A stretch of 64,000 nucleotides of DNA from DASZHJ01 sp035517495 (lineage in GTDB: Bacteria > Pseudomonadota > Alphaproteobacteria > ATCC43930 > CGMCC-115725): contig DATIYT010000024.1 in NCBI GenBank assembly GCA_035517495.1, positions 68,386-132,385 of the forward strand. The letters are read 5' to 3'. The notes beneath the pieces were generated by a model. That model saw only the letters and a list, made by a program, of their open reading frames with translations. It searched no databases and was not told where the DNA came from. The position numbers were made by a program, and so were the translations under genes. Below, piece by piece: positions 1 through 7,941 of the stretch (positions are counted from its first letter, which is position 1; every line of letters starts with the position of its first letter).

Positions 1-454
1 TGGCGGCGATGCGGCGGGCCGCCAAAGCGATCTCCGCCCGGCCGCCATAGGACAAAGCGATCGCGACCGTGCCGCGAGTGTTGCGATCGGTCAACGCCTC
101 GGTCTGTTCGATCAACGTCACGATGTCCGGCGGAAGCCGCTCGCGGTCACCAATCACGCGAAGGCGGATATTGTTGCGATTGAGCTCGGCGATCTCCGAA
201 CGCAGATAGTGGCGCAGCAGCCCCATGAGATCGTCGACCTCATTCGCCGGACGCTTCCAATTCTCCGATGAAAAACCGAAGAGAGTCAGGTAGGGAACAC
301 CGAGTTCGGCCGCCGCTTCCACGGCGCGCCGCGCGGCCTCGGCGCCGCTGCGATGACCGGCAATGCGCGGCAGACCGCGCGCACGCGCCCAACGTCCATT
401 GCCGTCCATGATGATGGCGACATGCACCGGTGTGGGCTGCTGGCTATCGGGAAT
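1..454 (-). CDS. uppS: Isoprenyl (undecaprenyl) diphosphate synthase, 3' end cut by window edge
   Basis: UppS condenses isopentenyl units onto farnesyl diphosphate to make the C55 carrier lipid for peptidoglycan and other envelope polymers. The N-terminal signature HVAIIMDGNGRWA (with the catalytic Asp) and the later FGFSSENW motif are both visible. About 151 of roughly 240 residues lie in the window and the reading frame runs off at base 1. It is the last gene of the rpsB-tsf-pyrH-frr series, 110 bp after frr. No ATG occurs in frame near the 5' end. A strong Shine-Dalgarno AAGGAAGGAG (plus 461-470) sits 6 nt before an in-frame ATT (452-454), giving a protein that begins (M)PDSQQPTPVHVAI. The alternative GTG at 425-427 has no comparable ribosome binding site. 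Family identity is certain; the start is inferred. Confidence 0.93.
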   Translation of the reverse strand, partial: MPDSQQPTPVHVAIIMDGNGRWARARGLPRIAGHRSGAEAARRAVEAAAELGVPYLTLFGFSSENWKRPANEVDDLMGLLRHYLRSEIAELNRNNIRLRVIGDRERLPPDIVTLIEQTEALTDRNTRGTVAIALSYGGRAEIALAARRIAA

Positions 455-564
455 CGGCGGCTCCTTCCTTAGCGCGCAAAGCGACGAGGCACGCCCCCCG
501 AGGGCTGAGACTCGGACTCGCGCGTCGTCAGGGCAAAATCAATGATCCAGAGCACGATCGCAAT

Positions 565-1125
565 CTAGACGTGCAGGATTTCCTTTTCCTTGTGCTGCAG
601 GGTCTCGTCCACTTTCTTGATCATCTCGTCGGTTACCCCTTGCACGTCCTTCTCGAGCTTCCGGTGCTGATCCTGGGTGATGTCTCGATCCTTCTCGCGC
701 TTCTTCAACGCTTCGAGCGCGTCCCGCCTGACGTTGCGCACCGAGACCTTTGCTTGCTCGGCATATTTGTGCGCGACCTTGGTTAGATCCTTGCGCCGTT
801 CCTCGCTCAACGGCGGGATCGGCACGCGCAGCACTTGGCCCTCGGCCTGCGGATTGAGACCGAGCCCAGCCTCGCGGATCGCTCCGTCCACCGCCTTTAC
901 CATTCCGCGGTCCCAGACTTGAACCACGATCATCCGTGGCTCCGGCGCGCTCACGGTCGCGAGCTGATTCAAAGGCATGTTGGTTCCGTAGGCGCTCACC
1001 ATCACCGGATCAAGCAGGTTGACGCTGGCCCGTCCGGTGCGAAGACCGGCCAGCTCCTTCTTGAAGACGTCGATCGCGCCATCCATGCGGCGCCTAATGT
1101 CCTTCACCAAAACATCCTCGCTCAT
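565..1125 (-). CDS. frr: Ribosome recycling factor
   Basis: Frr (RRF) splits post-termination ribosomes together with EF-G in the cytoplasm. The 186-aa product has the usual family length (about 185). It starts MSEDVLVKDIRRRM and contains the conserved stretches LAGLRTGRAS, the PLNQLATVS region and PPLSEERRKDL. The frame stays open further upstream, but the ATG at 1125 overlaps the pyrH stop codon in an ATGA, so translational coupling to pyrH fixes the start. pyrH-frr-uppS is the standard bacterial order. Confidence 0.98.
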   Translation of the reverse strand: MSEDVLVKDIRRRMDGAIDVFKKELAGLRTGRASVNLLDPVMVSAYGTNMPLNQLATVSAPEPRMIVVQVWDRGMVKAVDGAIREAGLGLNPQAEGQVLRVPIPPLSEERRKDLTKVAHKYAEQAKVSVRNVRRDALEALKKREKDRDITQDQHRKLEKDVQGVTDEMIKKVDETLQHKEKEILHV

Positions 1126-1853
1126 GGCTTCGTCTCCTCGGCAATGACGGTGAACCGACCCCGCCCGGTCACCACTTCGGCGAACCCCCCGGTTTCTTGG
1201 ATCGAGAACACCAGTATCGGAATCTGGTTCTCGCGCGCCAACGAGATTGCCGCGGCGTCCATCACCCTCAGATCCCGCGACAACACGTCGAGATACGTCA
1301 ACCGATCGTAACGCTCGGCGCCCGGCACCTTCTTGGGGTCGGCGGAGTAGACGCCATCGACCTTGGTACCCTTGAAGAGCGCGTCGCAACCCATCTCGGA
1401 GGCGCGCAGCGCCGCTGCGGTATCGGTAGTGAAAAAAGGATTGCCGGTCCCGGCGGCAAAGATCACAACCCTACCCTTCTCCATGTGACGGATGGCGCGT
1501 CTGCGGATGTACGGCTCGCAGACCGCCTGCATGCTGATTGCGGACAAAACCCGCGTCGGCACTTCAAGGCGCTCGAGGGCACTTTGCATGGCCAGTGAAT
1601 TGATCACCGTCGCAAGCATGCCCATGTAGTCTGCGGTTGCCCGCTCGATGCCGGTCGCGGCGCCGGCAAGGCCTCGGAAGATATTGCCGCCGCCGATGAC
1701 CAGCGAAACCTGAACGCCAAGGCCATGCACCTGGCGGATCTCGGCCGCTATCCGCGACACGACGGCAGGGTCCTGGCCGTATTCCCGCTCCCCCATGAGC
1801 GCTTCGCCGGAGATTTTCAACAGGACCCGGCGGAATTTGTTAGCCGATGCCAT
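1122..1853 (-). CDS. pyrH: UMP kinase
   Basis: PyrH phosphorylates UMP to UDP, an essential hexameric enzyme of the amino-acid-kinase fold (unrelated to eukaryotic UMP/CMP kinases). The 243-aa protein shows RRVLLKISGEALMG at the N terminus, the GGGNIFRG nucleotide/UMP loop, and GTGNPFFTTDTAAALRA in the second half, all family hallmarks. The stop codon overlaps the frr start (ATGA). A 247-bp gap with a perfect inverted repeat separates it from tsf upstream, so it could have its own expression control. Confidence 0.98.
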   Translation of the reverse strand: MASANKFRRVLLKISGEALMGEREYGQDPAVVSRIAAEIRQVHGLGVQVSLVIGGGNIFRGLAGAATGIERATADYMGMLATVINSLAMQSALERLEVPTRVLSAISMQAVCEPYIRRRAIRHMEKGRVVIFAAGTGNPFFTTDTAAALRASEMGCDALFKGTKVDGVYSADPKKVPGAERYDRLTYLDVLSRDLRVMDAAAISLARENQIPILVFSIQETGGFAEVVTGRGRFTVIAEETKP

Positions 1854-1973
1854 GCGCGTTTCTGTCCCCGTCCAGTGTCCCGATCCCGAAGCTCGCGCGT
1901 CCGTTCGGCAAGCCTCTATGCGACTTTGGGAATCAAGGGGACACCAGCAACTCTATGATTCTCGTGCGGCATT

Positions 1974-2011
1974 GGATTTGAAGTTCCCCCTACGGTTGGA
2001 ACTTCAAATCC
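1974..2011. repeat. Perfect 14-bp inverted repeat between tsf and pyrH
   Basis: The arms GGATTTGAAGTTCC (1974-1987) and GGAACTTCAAATCC (1998-2011) pair perfectly around a 10-nt loop. It lies in the 247-bp tsf-pyrH gap and would form a strong RNA hairpin in either direction. No T-run follows on either strand, so it is not a canonical intrinsic terminator. It could be an attenuating or processing structure, or a dispersed repeat unit. Confidence 0.8.
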
Positions 2012-2100
2012 GCCTACACGAGGAGATCATACATGAACCGGTGGCGTCCGTCTTGCCGCCACCCAATCGGCCTTCAGGACCAGCAAGCGGGCATCGGGGC

Positions 2101-3027
2101 TCAGCTCTTGAGCGTAGCCGCGACCTCGGCCGCGAAATCGCCGTCCTTCTTGTCGATCCCTTCGCCCAGCGCAAAGCGTGCGAATCCCGCGACACGGATC
2201 GGTGCGCCGGCCGCCTTGGCCGCTGCCTCCACCACCTTCGCGACGCGGCTTTCGCTGTCATGCACATAGATCTGCTCAAGCAGCACGGTTTCCTCGTAGA
2301 ACTTGCGCAGGCGCCCCTCGACCATCTTCTCGACGATCGCATCGGTCTTGCCGCTCTGGCGGGCCTGGTCGCGCAGGATGGCGCGCTCGCGTTCGACCGC
2401 CGCCGGATCGACCGAGGCAATATCGAGGTACAGCGGATTAGCGGCCGCCACGTGCATCGCGAGGTGGCGGCCCAAGGTGCTGAATTTTGCGGGATCGGCC
2501 GACGAGTCCAGGCGCACCAGGACGCCGATCTTGCCGAGTCCTGGGGCCAGCGAGTTGTGCACGTAGGAGGCAACCGCACCTTCGCGCGTCTCCAGACGTT
2601 TGGCGCGCCGAATCGTCATGTTCTCTCCGATCGTGGCGATCAGATGAGTCAGCTCCTCGCCGACGGAGCGAGCGGTCCCGGGATAGGCTACCTGCTTCAG
2701 CCCCTCGACGTCGTCGCCGTGGCTCAGCACAAGCCCGGTCATGGTCCTAACGAAACCTTGGAAGGTCTCGTTGCGCGCGACGAAATCAGTCTCGCTGTTG
2801 ACCTCTACCAAGGCACCGGCAGTGCGCTCGGTTGCGACGCCCACCAGCCCTTCGGCGGCGACACGACCCGCCTTCTTGGCAGCGGCGGCGAGCCCCTTCT
2901 TGCGCAGCCAGTCGATCGCCTGTTCCAGGTCACCAGCGGTCTCGCCGAGCGCGCGCTTGCAATCCATCATGCCGGCGCCGGTTTTCTCGCGCAGCTCCTT
3001 CACCAGCCCCGCGGTTATTTCAGCCAT
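2101..3027 (-). CDS. tsf: Translation elongation factor Ts
   Basis: EF-Ts is the guanine-nucleotide exchange factor for EF-Tu. The 308-aa product begins MAEITAGLVKELREKTGAGMM, followed by DCKRAL, the typical N-terminal UBA-like domain. It contains the EF-Tu-contact motif TDFVARN (around residue 80) and the core-domain motif NSLAPGLGKIGVLV. Length and position directly downstream of rpsB (27-bp gap) fit the universal rpsB-tsf pair. Confidence 0.98.
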   Translation of the reverse strand: MAEITAGLVKELREKTGAGMMDCKRALGETAGDLEQAIDWLRKKGLAAAAKKAGRVAAEGLVGVATERTAGALVEVNSETDFVARNETFQGFVRTMTGLVLSHGDDVEGLKQVAYPGTARSVGEELTHLIATIGENMTIRRAKRLETREGAVASYVHNSLAPGLGKIGVLVRLDSSADPAKFSTLGRHLAMHVAAANPLYLDIASVDPAAVERERAILRDQARQSGKTDAIVEKMVEGRLRKFYEETVLLEQIYVHDSESRVAKVVEAAAKAAGAPIRVAGFARFALGEGIDKKDGDFAAEVAATLKS

Positions 3028-3054
3028 GGCTCATTCTCCGAATGCCGGTGGATT

Positions 3055-3852
<798 letters not shown>

Positions 3853-3924
3853 GGACGCGGATCCTTTTCCGGTTGAGCCGCCGCGGGGGTCATCCGCCCT
3901 ATCCTTGTGGAGATCGGGCCGACA

Positions 3925-3958
3925 CCGGAGCGATCACTCCGGCCTTCCCATGAAGGCC
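3925..3958 (-). promoter_or_regulatory. Tandem hairpins in the rpsB 5' leader
   Basis: Two adjacent inverted repeats sit in the predicted ~135-nt leader of rpsB: CCGGAG/CTCCGG (3925-3930 with 3937-3942) and GGCCTT/AAGGCC (3941-3946 with 3953-3958). They share two bases, so they cannot both form completely. rpsB leaders are autoregulated by S2 in several bacteria, including rpsB leader motifs described in proteobacteria. Assigning this structure to such a class is inference. Confidence 0.5.
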
Positions 3959-3994
3959 GGCGAACGCATCCCCGCGTGAGGGTTTGAGCGCGCT

Positions 3995-4023
3995 TAGATA
4001 AGGGTTCGGGGCCGATTTGGCAA
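3995..4023 (-). promoter_or_regulatory. Predicted sigma-70 promoter of rpsB-tsf
   Basis: On the minus strand TTGCCA (4018-4023) is separated by 17 bp from TATCTA (3995-4000). This is a good housekeeping-type promoter for this GC-rich sequence. It begins 5 bp after the end of the upstream glutamate-synthase-like gene and predicts a start near 3988, leaving a leader of about 135 nt before rpsB. Confidence 0.65.
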
Positions 4024-4028
4024 GGGGA

Positions 4029-5642
4029 TCACCCAGCCGGCGCGAAGCTTTGAGCCTGGGCCAGCGGCCAGGCGTTCTTGTAGCGGGGATCGTCGGTGCC
4101 CGCGAGTAGCTCGCCCGGAGCGAGGAAACGATAGATCTGGTCGAAGCTCTCGACCCGGCTCGGCGAGACCCGCTTGGAGAAGTGCCGCGGGCGTAGTTCC
4201 CGCGGGTGTTCCAGGCCGGCGGCGGCGATCACGTCGGCCAGCGCCATCACCGTGGAGCGGTGGAAATTGAAGACGCGCTCGGCCTTGTCGGGCACCACCA
4301 AAGCGCGCTGGCGCAACTGATCTTGTGTTGCGACGCCGGTCGGGCAGCGGTCGGTGTGACAGCTCTGGGACTGGATGCAGCCCAACGCGAACATGAAACC
4401 GCGCGCGGCGTTACACCAGTCGGCGCCCAGCGCCATGATCCGAGCCATATCGAAGGCCGAGGCGATCTTGCCGCTGGCTGCGAGCTTGATCCGCTCGCGA
4501 GCGCCGATGCCCACCAGCGCGTTGTGCACGAACATGAGGCCGTCGCGCATGGGGACGCCGATGTGGTCCACGAATTCCAGCGGCGCGGCACCGGTGCCGC
4601 CCTCGGAGCCGTCTACCACGATGAAGTCGGGATAAATCCCGGTCTCCAGTATCGCCTTGCAGATCCCAAGGAACTCCCAGGGATGGCCGATACAGAGCTT
4701 GAAGCCCGCGGGCTTGCCGCCGGAAAGTTCGCGCATCTCCGCCAGGAAATGCATCATTTCGATGGGCGTCGAGAACGCGGAATGGCGCGCCGGTGAGATG
4801 CAATCCTCGCCCATAGGAACGCCGCGGGCGGCGGAGATTTCCGGCGAGACCTTGGCGGCCGGCAGCACGCCGCCATGGCCGGGCTTGGCGCCCTGCGAGA
4901 GCTTGATCTCGACCATCTTCACCTGAGCCTCTCGCGCCTGCTCGGCGAAGCGCTCGGCCGCGAAGGTGCCGTCGGGGTGACGGCAGCCGAAATACCCGCT
5001 CCCAACTTCCCAGACGATGTCGCCGGCGTTCTCGCGGTGGTACTTGCTGAAGCCACCCTCGCCGGTGTCGTGGCTGAAGCCGCCGAGCTTGGCGCCCTTG
5101 TTAAGCGCGCGGATCGCATTGGCGGAAAGTGCGCCAAAGCTCATGGCCGAGATATTGAGCACGGAGCCCGAATACGGGTGCGAGCACTGCTCGCCGCCGA
5201 TGATGATTCGAAATGGCTCTTTGGCCGGGTCTTTTGGGGCGATCGAATGATTGAGCCATTCGAAGGACGTCGCATAGACATCGAGCTGGGTTCCGAACGG
5301 GCGCTTGTCGAGCTGACCCTTGGCGCGCTGATAGACGATCGAGCGCTTGTTGCGGTTGAAGGGCGTGCCGTCGGTATCGCTTTCAAGGAAATACTGGCGG
5401 ATTTCCGGCCGCATGTCCTCGAAGAGAAAGCGCAGGTGCGCTGCGATCGGATAGCTGCGCAGAATACTGTGATTGGGCTGCATCAGGTCGTAGACGCCGA
5501 GCGCCACCAGCACGGCGGCGACTGCGGCCGGCAGGATGAAAATCGCACTGACCGGCACAAGCGCAAGGAACAGCAACGTCGCGAGGATCGCGACCGTGAA
5601 AGTGATATACCGCCGCGCGAACGGCAGGATCAGCGGATGCAT
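4029..5642 (-). CDS. Membrane-anchored FMN-binding glutamate-synthase-family protein
   Basis: This 537-aa protein matches the family related to the synthase domain of the glutamate synthase large subunit. It shows NISAMSFGALSANAI, the glycine-rich GEGGFSKYH region, KLSQGAKPGHGG, a VVDGSEGGTGAAP phosphate-binding region and a Cys cluster CIQSQSCHTDRCPTG of the kind that binds a 3Fe-4S cluster in GltB. Two hydrophobic segments occupy about residues 10-50, so it is likely tethered to the inner membrane. No amidotransferase domain is present, and no gltD-like flavoprotein partner lies nearby, so it is not a standard GOGAT. The physiological reaction is unknown. A perfect FNR/FixK-type box lies 135 bp upstream. 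Confidence 0.88.
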   Translation of the reverse strand: MHPLILPFARRYITFTVAILATLLFLALVPVSAIFILPAAVAAVLVALGVYDLMQPNHSILRSYPIAAHLRFLFEDMRPEIRQYFLESDTDGTPFNRNKRSIVYQRAKGQLDKRPFGTQLDVYATSFEWLNHSIAPKDPAKEPFRIIIGGEQCSHPYSGSVLNISAMSFGALSANAIRALNKGAKLGGFSHDTGEGGFSKYHRENAGDIVWEVGSGYFGCRHPDGTFAAERFAEQAREAQVKMVEIKLSQGAKPGHGGVLPAAKVSPEISAARGVPMGEDCISPARHSAFSTPIEMMHFLAEMRELSGGKPAGFKLCIGHPWEFLGICKAILETGIYPDFIVVDGSEGGTGAAPLEFVDHIGVPMRDGLMFVHNALVGIGARERIKLAASGKIASAFDMARIMALGADWCNAARGFMFALGCIQSQSCHTDRCPTGVATQDQLRQRALVVPDKAERVFNFHRSTVMALADVIAAAGLEHPRELRPRHFSKRVSPSRVESFDQIYRFLAPGELLAGTDDPRYKNAWPLAQAQSFAPAG

Positions 5643-5776
5643 GGAATCGTCCCCTTCAGCGGCCTGCCCCGCGAGAGAGCGGGTTCCCGGCCCGCTCAGA
5701 CTACGACGATTTTTTGAAGGTTTTGCGAAGGTTCCGCGATACGTGACGTCGCAAGTCGGGATTTCACGTCAACCGA

Positions 5777-5790
5777 TTGATATTGATCAA
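5777..5790. promoter_or_regulatory. FNR/FixK-type binding site (TTGAT-N4-ATCAA)
   Basis: TTGATATTGATCAA matches the FNR/FixK consensus TTGAT-N4-ATCAA at all ten defined positions. It lies inside a larger AT-rich palindromic stretch (5775-5798) in very GC-rich surroundings. It sits between the SUF operon end and the glutamate-synthase-like gene, and only the latter is downstream of it, 135 bp away. Oxygen- or NO-responsive control of that gene is inferred. I found no FNR-family regulator gene in the window. Confidence 0.6.
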
Positions 5791-5820
5791 TAATATCGGC
5801 TCGCCGCCGCGCGTCGGGAA

Positions 5821-6216
5821 CTACAACAGCCCCAGTTCCAGCTTCGCTTCCTCGCTCATGCGGTCCTGGGTCCAAGGCGGGGTCCAGACCAGCTTCACGC
5901 GCACATCCTGCACGCCTTCGACGGCGGCGATCGCCTGCTGCACCTGTCCCGGCAGCGCGCCCGCGACCGGACAAGAGGGCGTGGTCAGCGTCATCTCCAC
6001 GTAGATCGTGCCGTCGCTGCGCACGATCAGTTCGTAGATCAGGCCGAGATCGACGAGGTTCACGGGAATTTCGGGATCACGCACGGTCTTGAGCGCCGCA
6101 AGCACGCGCTCCTGGAGCGCTGGGTCACCCTGGTCGGGCTCGGGACGCTCGACTTCCTCGCCGTCTGGCGGCGGCTTGCGATCGAACTCGAAGGGATCGC
6201 GTTCGGTCAGCGACAT
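5821..6216 (-). CDS. sufT: SUF-system Fe-S assembly protein, MIP18/DUF59 family
   Basis: This 131-aa protein carries the DUF59/MIP18 core: DPEIPVNLVDLGLIYEL, then MTLTTPSCPVAG with the conserved Cys, and VKLVWTPPW. SufT proteins assist Fe-S cluster maturation and delivery in the cytoplasm. An acidic, Pro-rich N-terminal tail of about 40 residues precedes the domain. The start MSLTERDP was chosen because it lies 5 bp after the sufU stop. It is the last gene of the SUF operon. Confidence 0.93.
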   Translation of the reverse strand: MSLTERDPFEFDRKPPPDGEEVERPEPDQGDPALQERVLAALKTVRDPEIPVNLVDLGLIYELIVRSDGTIYVEMTLTTPSCPVAGALPGQVQQAIAAVEGVQDVRVKLVWTPPWTQDRMSEEAKLELGLL

Positions 6217-6221
6217 CGGCT

Positions 6222-6689
6222 CTACTCCGTCTTCACGGTCGCGCCGACCGCGCCGCTTTTGACGGCCGCCTCGAATGCATGCCAAGCGAGCGTCGCGCAC
6301 TTGACCCGCGCGGGATAGGTTTTGACGCCGGTCAGCGGATCGAGCCGCTCCTCGTCTTCCATGAGCGCAGGCGGGACTGCCAGCGGCTCGGCGCCGGTCA
6401 CCTTGGCGTGGAAGCTTTTGAACAGCGCCTCGGCCTCATCGATCGTCTTGCCTTTGATGATCTCGGTCATCAGCGACGCCGATGCTGTGGAGATCGCACA
6501 GCCGCGCCCTTCGAAGCTCACATCGACGATCCGCTCGCCGTCGAGCTTCAGATATACGGTGACCCTGTCGCCGCAAAGCGGGTTGTGGCCGTGCGCAAAA
6601 TGGCTCGCACCGGGCATCCCGTGGAAATTTCGGGGATGCCGGCCGTGGTCCAGGATGATGTCCTGGTATAGCTCGCGCAGATTCATCAT
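6222..6689 (-). CDS. sufU: SufU/IscU-like Fe-S scaffold or sulfur-transfer protein
   Basis: This 155-aa NifU-N/IscU-fold protein has the three invariant cysteines in context: NPLCGD (C39, with D41), GRGCAIS (C64) and KCATLAW (C131). The extra segment between the second and third Cys is typical of SufU rather than IscU. SufU-type proteins accept sulfane sulfur from SufS and/or support cluster assembly. The first ATG overlaps the sufS stop in an ATGA, supporting the 6689 start over the next ATG. No sufE is seen in this operon, so SufU probably fills the sulfur-acceptor role here (inference). Confidence 0.93.
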   Translation of the reverse strand: MMNLRELYQDIILDHGRHPRNFHGMPGASHFAHGHNPLCGDRVTVYLKLDGERIVDVSFEGRGCAISTASASLMTEIIKGKTIDEAEALFKSFHAKVTGAEPLAVPPALMEDEERLDPLTGVKTYPARVKCATLAWHAFEAAVKSGAVGATVKTE

Positions 6690-7936
6690 CCCCGGAACAT
6701 CTCCTGTGCTTTCAGGATGGCGGCCACCAGCGCGTCCGCGTCCGTTTCGTCGCTGTAAACGCCGAAGGACGCACGCGCGGTGCCGACGACACCGAGGTGG
6801 TCCATTAGAGGTTGCGCGCAATGGTGCCCCGCGCGCACCGCCACATTGTGCTGGTCGAGCACGGTTCCAAGATCGTGTGGATGGATGCCGTCCACGGTGA
6901 AGGACACAACGCCGAGCTGGCGCTGGCCTGCCGCCATCACGTTGACGCCCGGAAGTGCGGCGAGGCGCTGCACCGCGTAGCCCGTGAGCGCTTCCTCATG
7001 CTCGCGCACGGCATCGCGGCCAACACTGTCGATATAGTCGAGGGCATAGCCGAGGCCGATCGCGCCGGAAATATCGGGCGTTCCCGCTTCGAAGCGATGC
7101 GGCGGCTCCAGGAAAGTGGTTTTTTCCAGGGTTACAGTCTCGATCATGCTGCCACCGCCCTGCCAAGGCGGCATCGCATCCAGCAGCGCGCGCTTGCCGT
7201 AGAGCACGCCGATACCGGTGGGACCGTAGGTCTTGTGACCCGAGAACGCGTAGAAATCCACATCAAGCGCACGCACATCAACCGGCAGCCGCGGCGCCGC
7301 CTGGGCGCCGTCGAGCAGCACTTTGGCGCCGCGCGCATGCGCCATGCGGATCACGGTCTCGACCGGCAGCACGTGACCCGTGACATTGGAGATGTGCGCG
7401 ATCGCCACCAGCTTGGTGCGGGGCGAGAGCAGCCGCTCGAAGGCAGCGAGGTCGAAGCCGCCGGTGGCATCCAGCGGCACCGAGAGGAGCTTGATCGGAA
7501 TCCGTTCGCGCAGGAGTTGCCAAGGCACGATGTTGGAGTGGTGTTCGATGTCGCTCAGCAGCACTTCGTCACCGGGTTTCAGGCACGCGGCGCCCCAGCT
7601 TTGCGCCACTAGGTTGATTGCCTCGGTGGTGCCGCGCACGAACACGATCTCGTCGGTGCTCTCGGCGTTGAGAAAGCGCCGCACGATCTCGCGTGCCTTT
7701 TCGTATTGGTCCGTGGACGAGGAACTCAGGCGATAGACGCCGCGATGCACGTTGGCATAGTCGGTGCGGTAATACTCGGCGACGCCGTCGATGACCTGGC
7801 GCGGTTTCTGTGCGCTCGCGGCGCTGTCAAGGAAGACCAGGCCCGGATTGCGCTCGAAAATCGGAAAATCGCGCCGGATTGCGCGCGGATCGAGCGCGCG
7901 GAGAACCCGGGGGCGAAGGTTCGAGACGATGGACAT
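6686..7936 (-). CDS. sufS: Cysteine desulfurase, group II
   Basis: SufS is a PLP enzyme that mobilises sulfur from cysteine for Fe-S assembly. The 416-aa protein shows the Schiff-base lysine in FSGHKTYGPTG (K235), the substrate/PLP His pair EHHSN (about residue 132), and the catalytic cysteine in VRAGHHCAQP (C373) followed by the short group II segment. It lies 5 bp after sufD and overlaps sufU by 4 nt. Confidence 0.97.
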   Translation of the reverse strand: MSIVSNLRPRVLRALDPRAIRRDFPIFERNPGLVFLDSAASAQKPRQVIDGVAEYYRTDYANVHRGVYRLSSSSTDQYEKAREIVRRFLNAESTDEIVFVRGTTEAINLVAQSWGAACLKPGDEVLLSDIEHHSNIVPWQLLRERIPIKLLSVPLDATGGFDLAAFERLLSPRTKLVAIAHISNVTGHVLPVETVIRMAHARGAKVLLDGAQAAPRLPVDVRALDVDFYAFSGHKTYGPTGIGVLYGKRALLDAMPPWQGGGSMIETVTLEKTTFLEPPHRFEAGTPDISGAIGLGYALDYIDSVGRDAVREHEEALTGYAVQRLAALPGVNVMAAGQRQLGVVSFTVDGIHPHDLGTVLDQHNVAVRAGHHCAQPLMDHLGVVGTARASFGVYSDETDADALVAAILKAQEMFRG

Positions 7937-7941
7937 ATCCG

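Noticed and set aside
425..427. GTG as the start of uppS
   Set aside because: It sits just before HVAIIMDG but has no Shine-Dalgarno, while ATT 27 nt upstream is perfectly placed after AAGGAAGGAG; kept only as an alternative.
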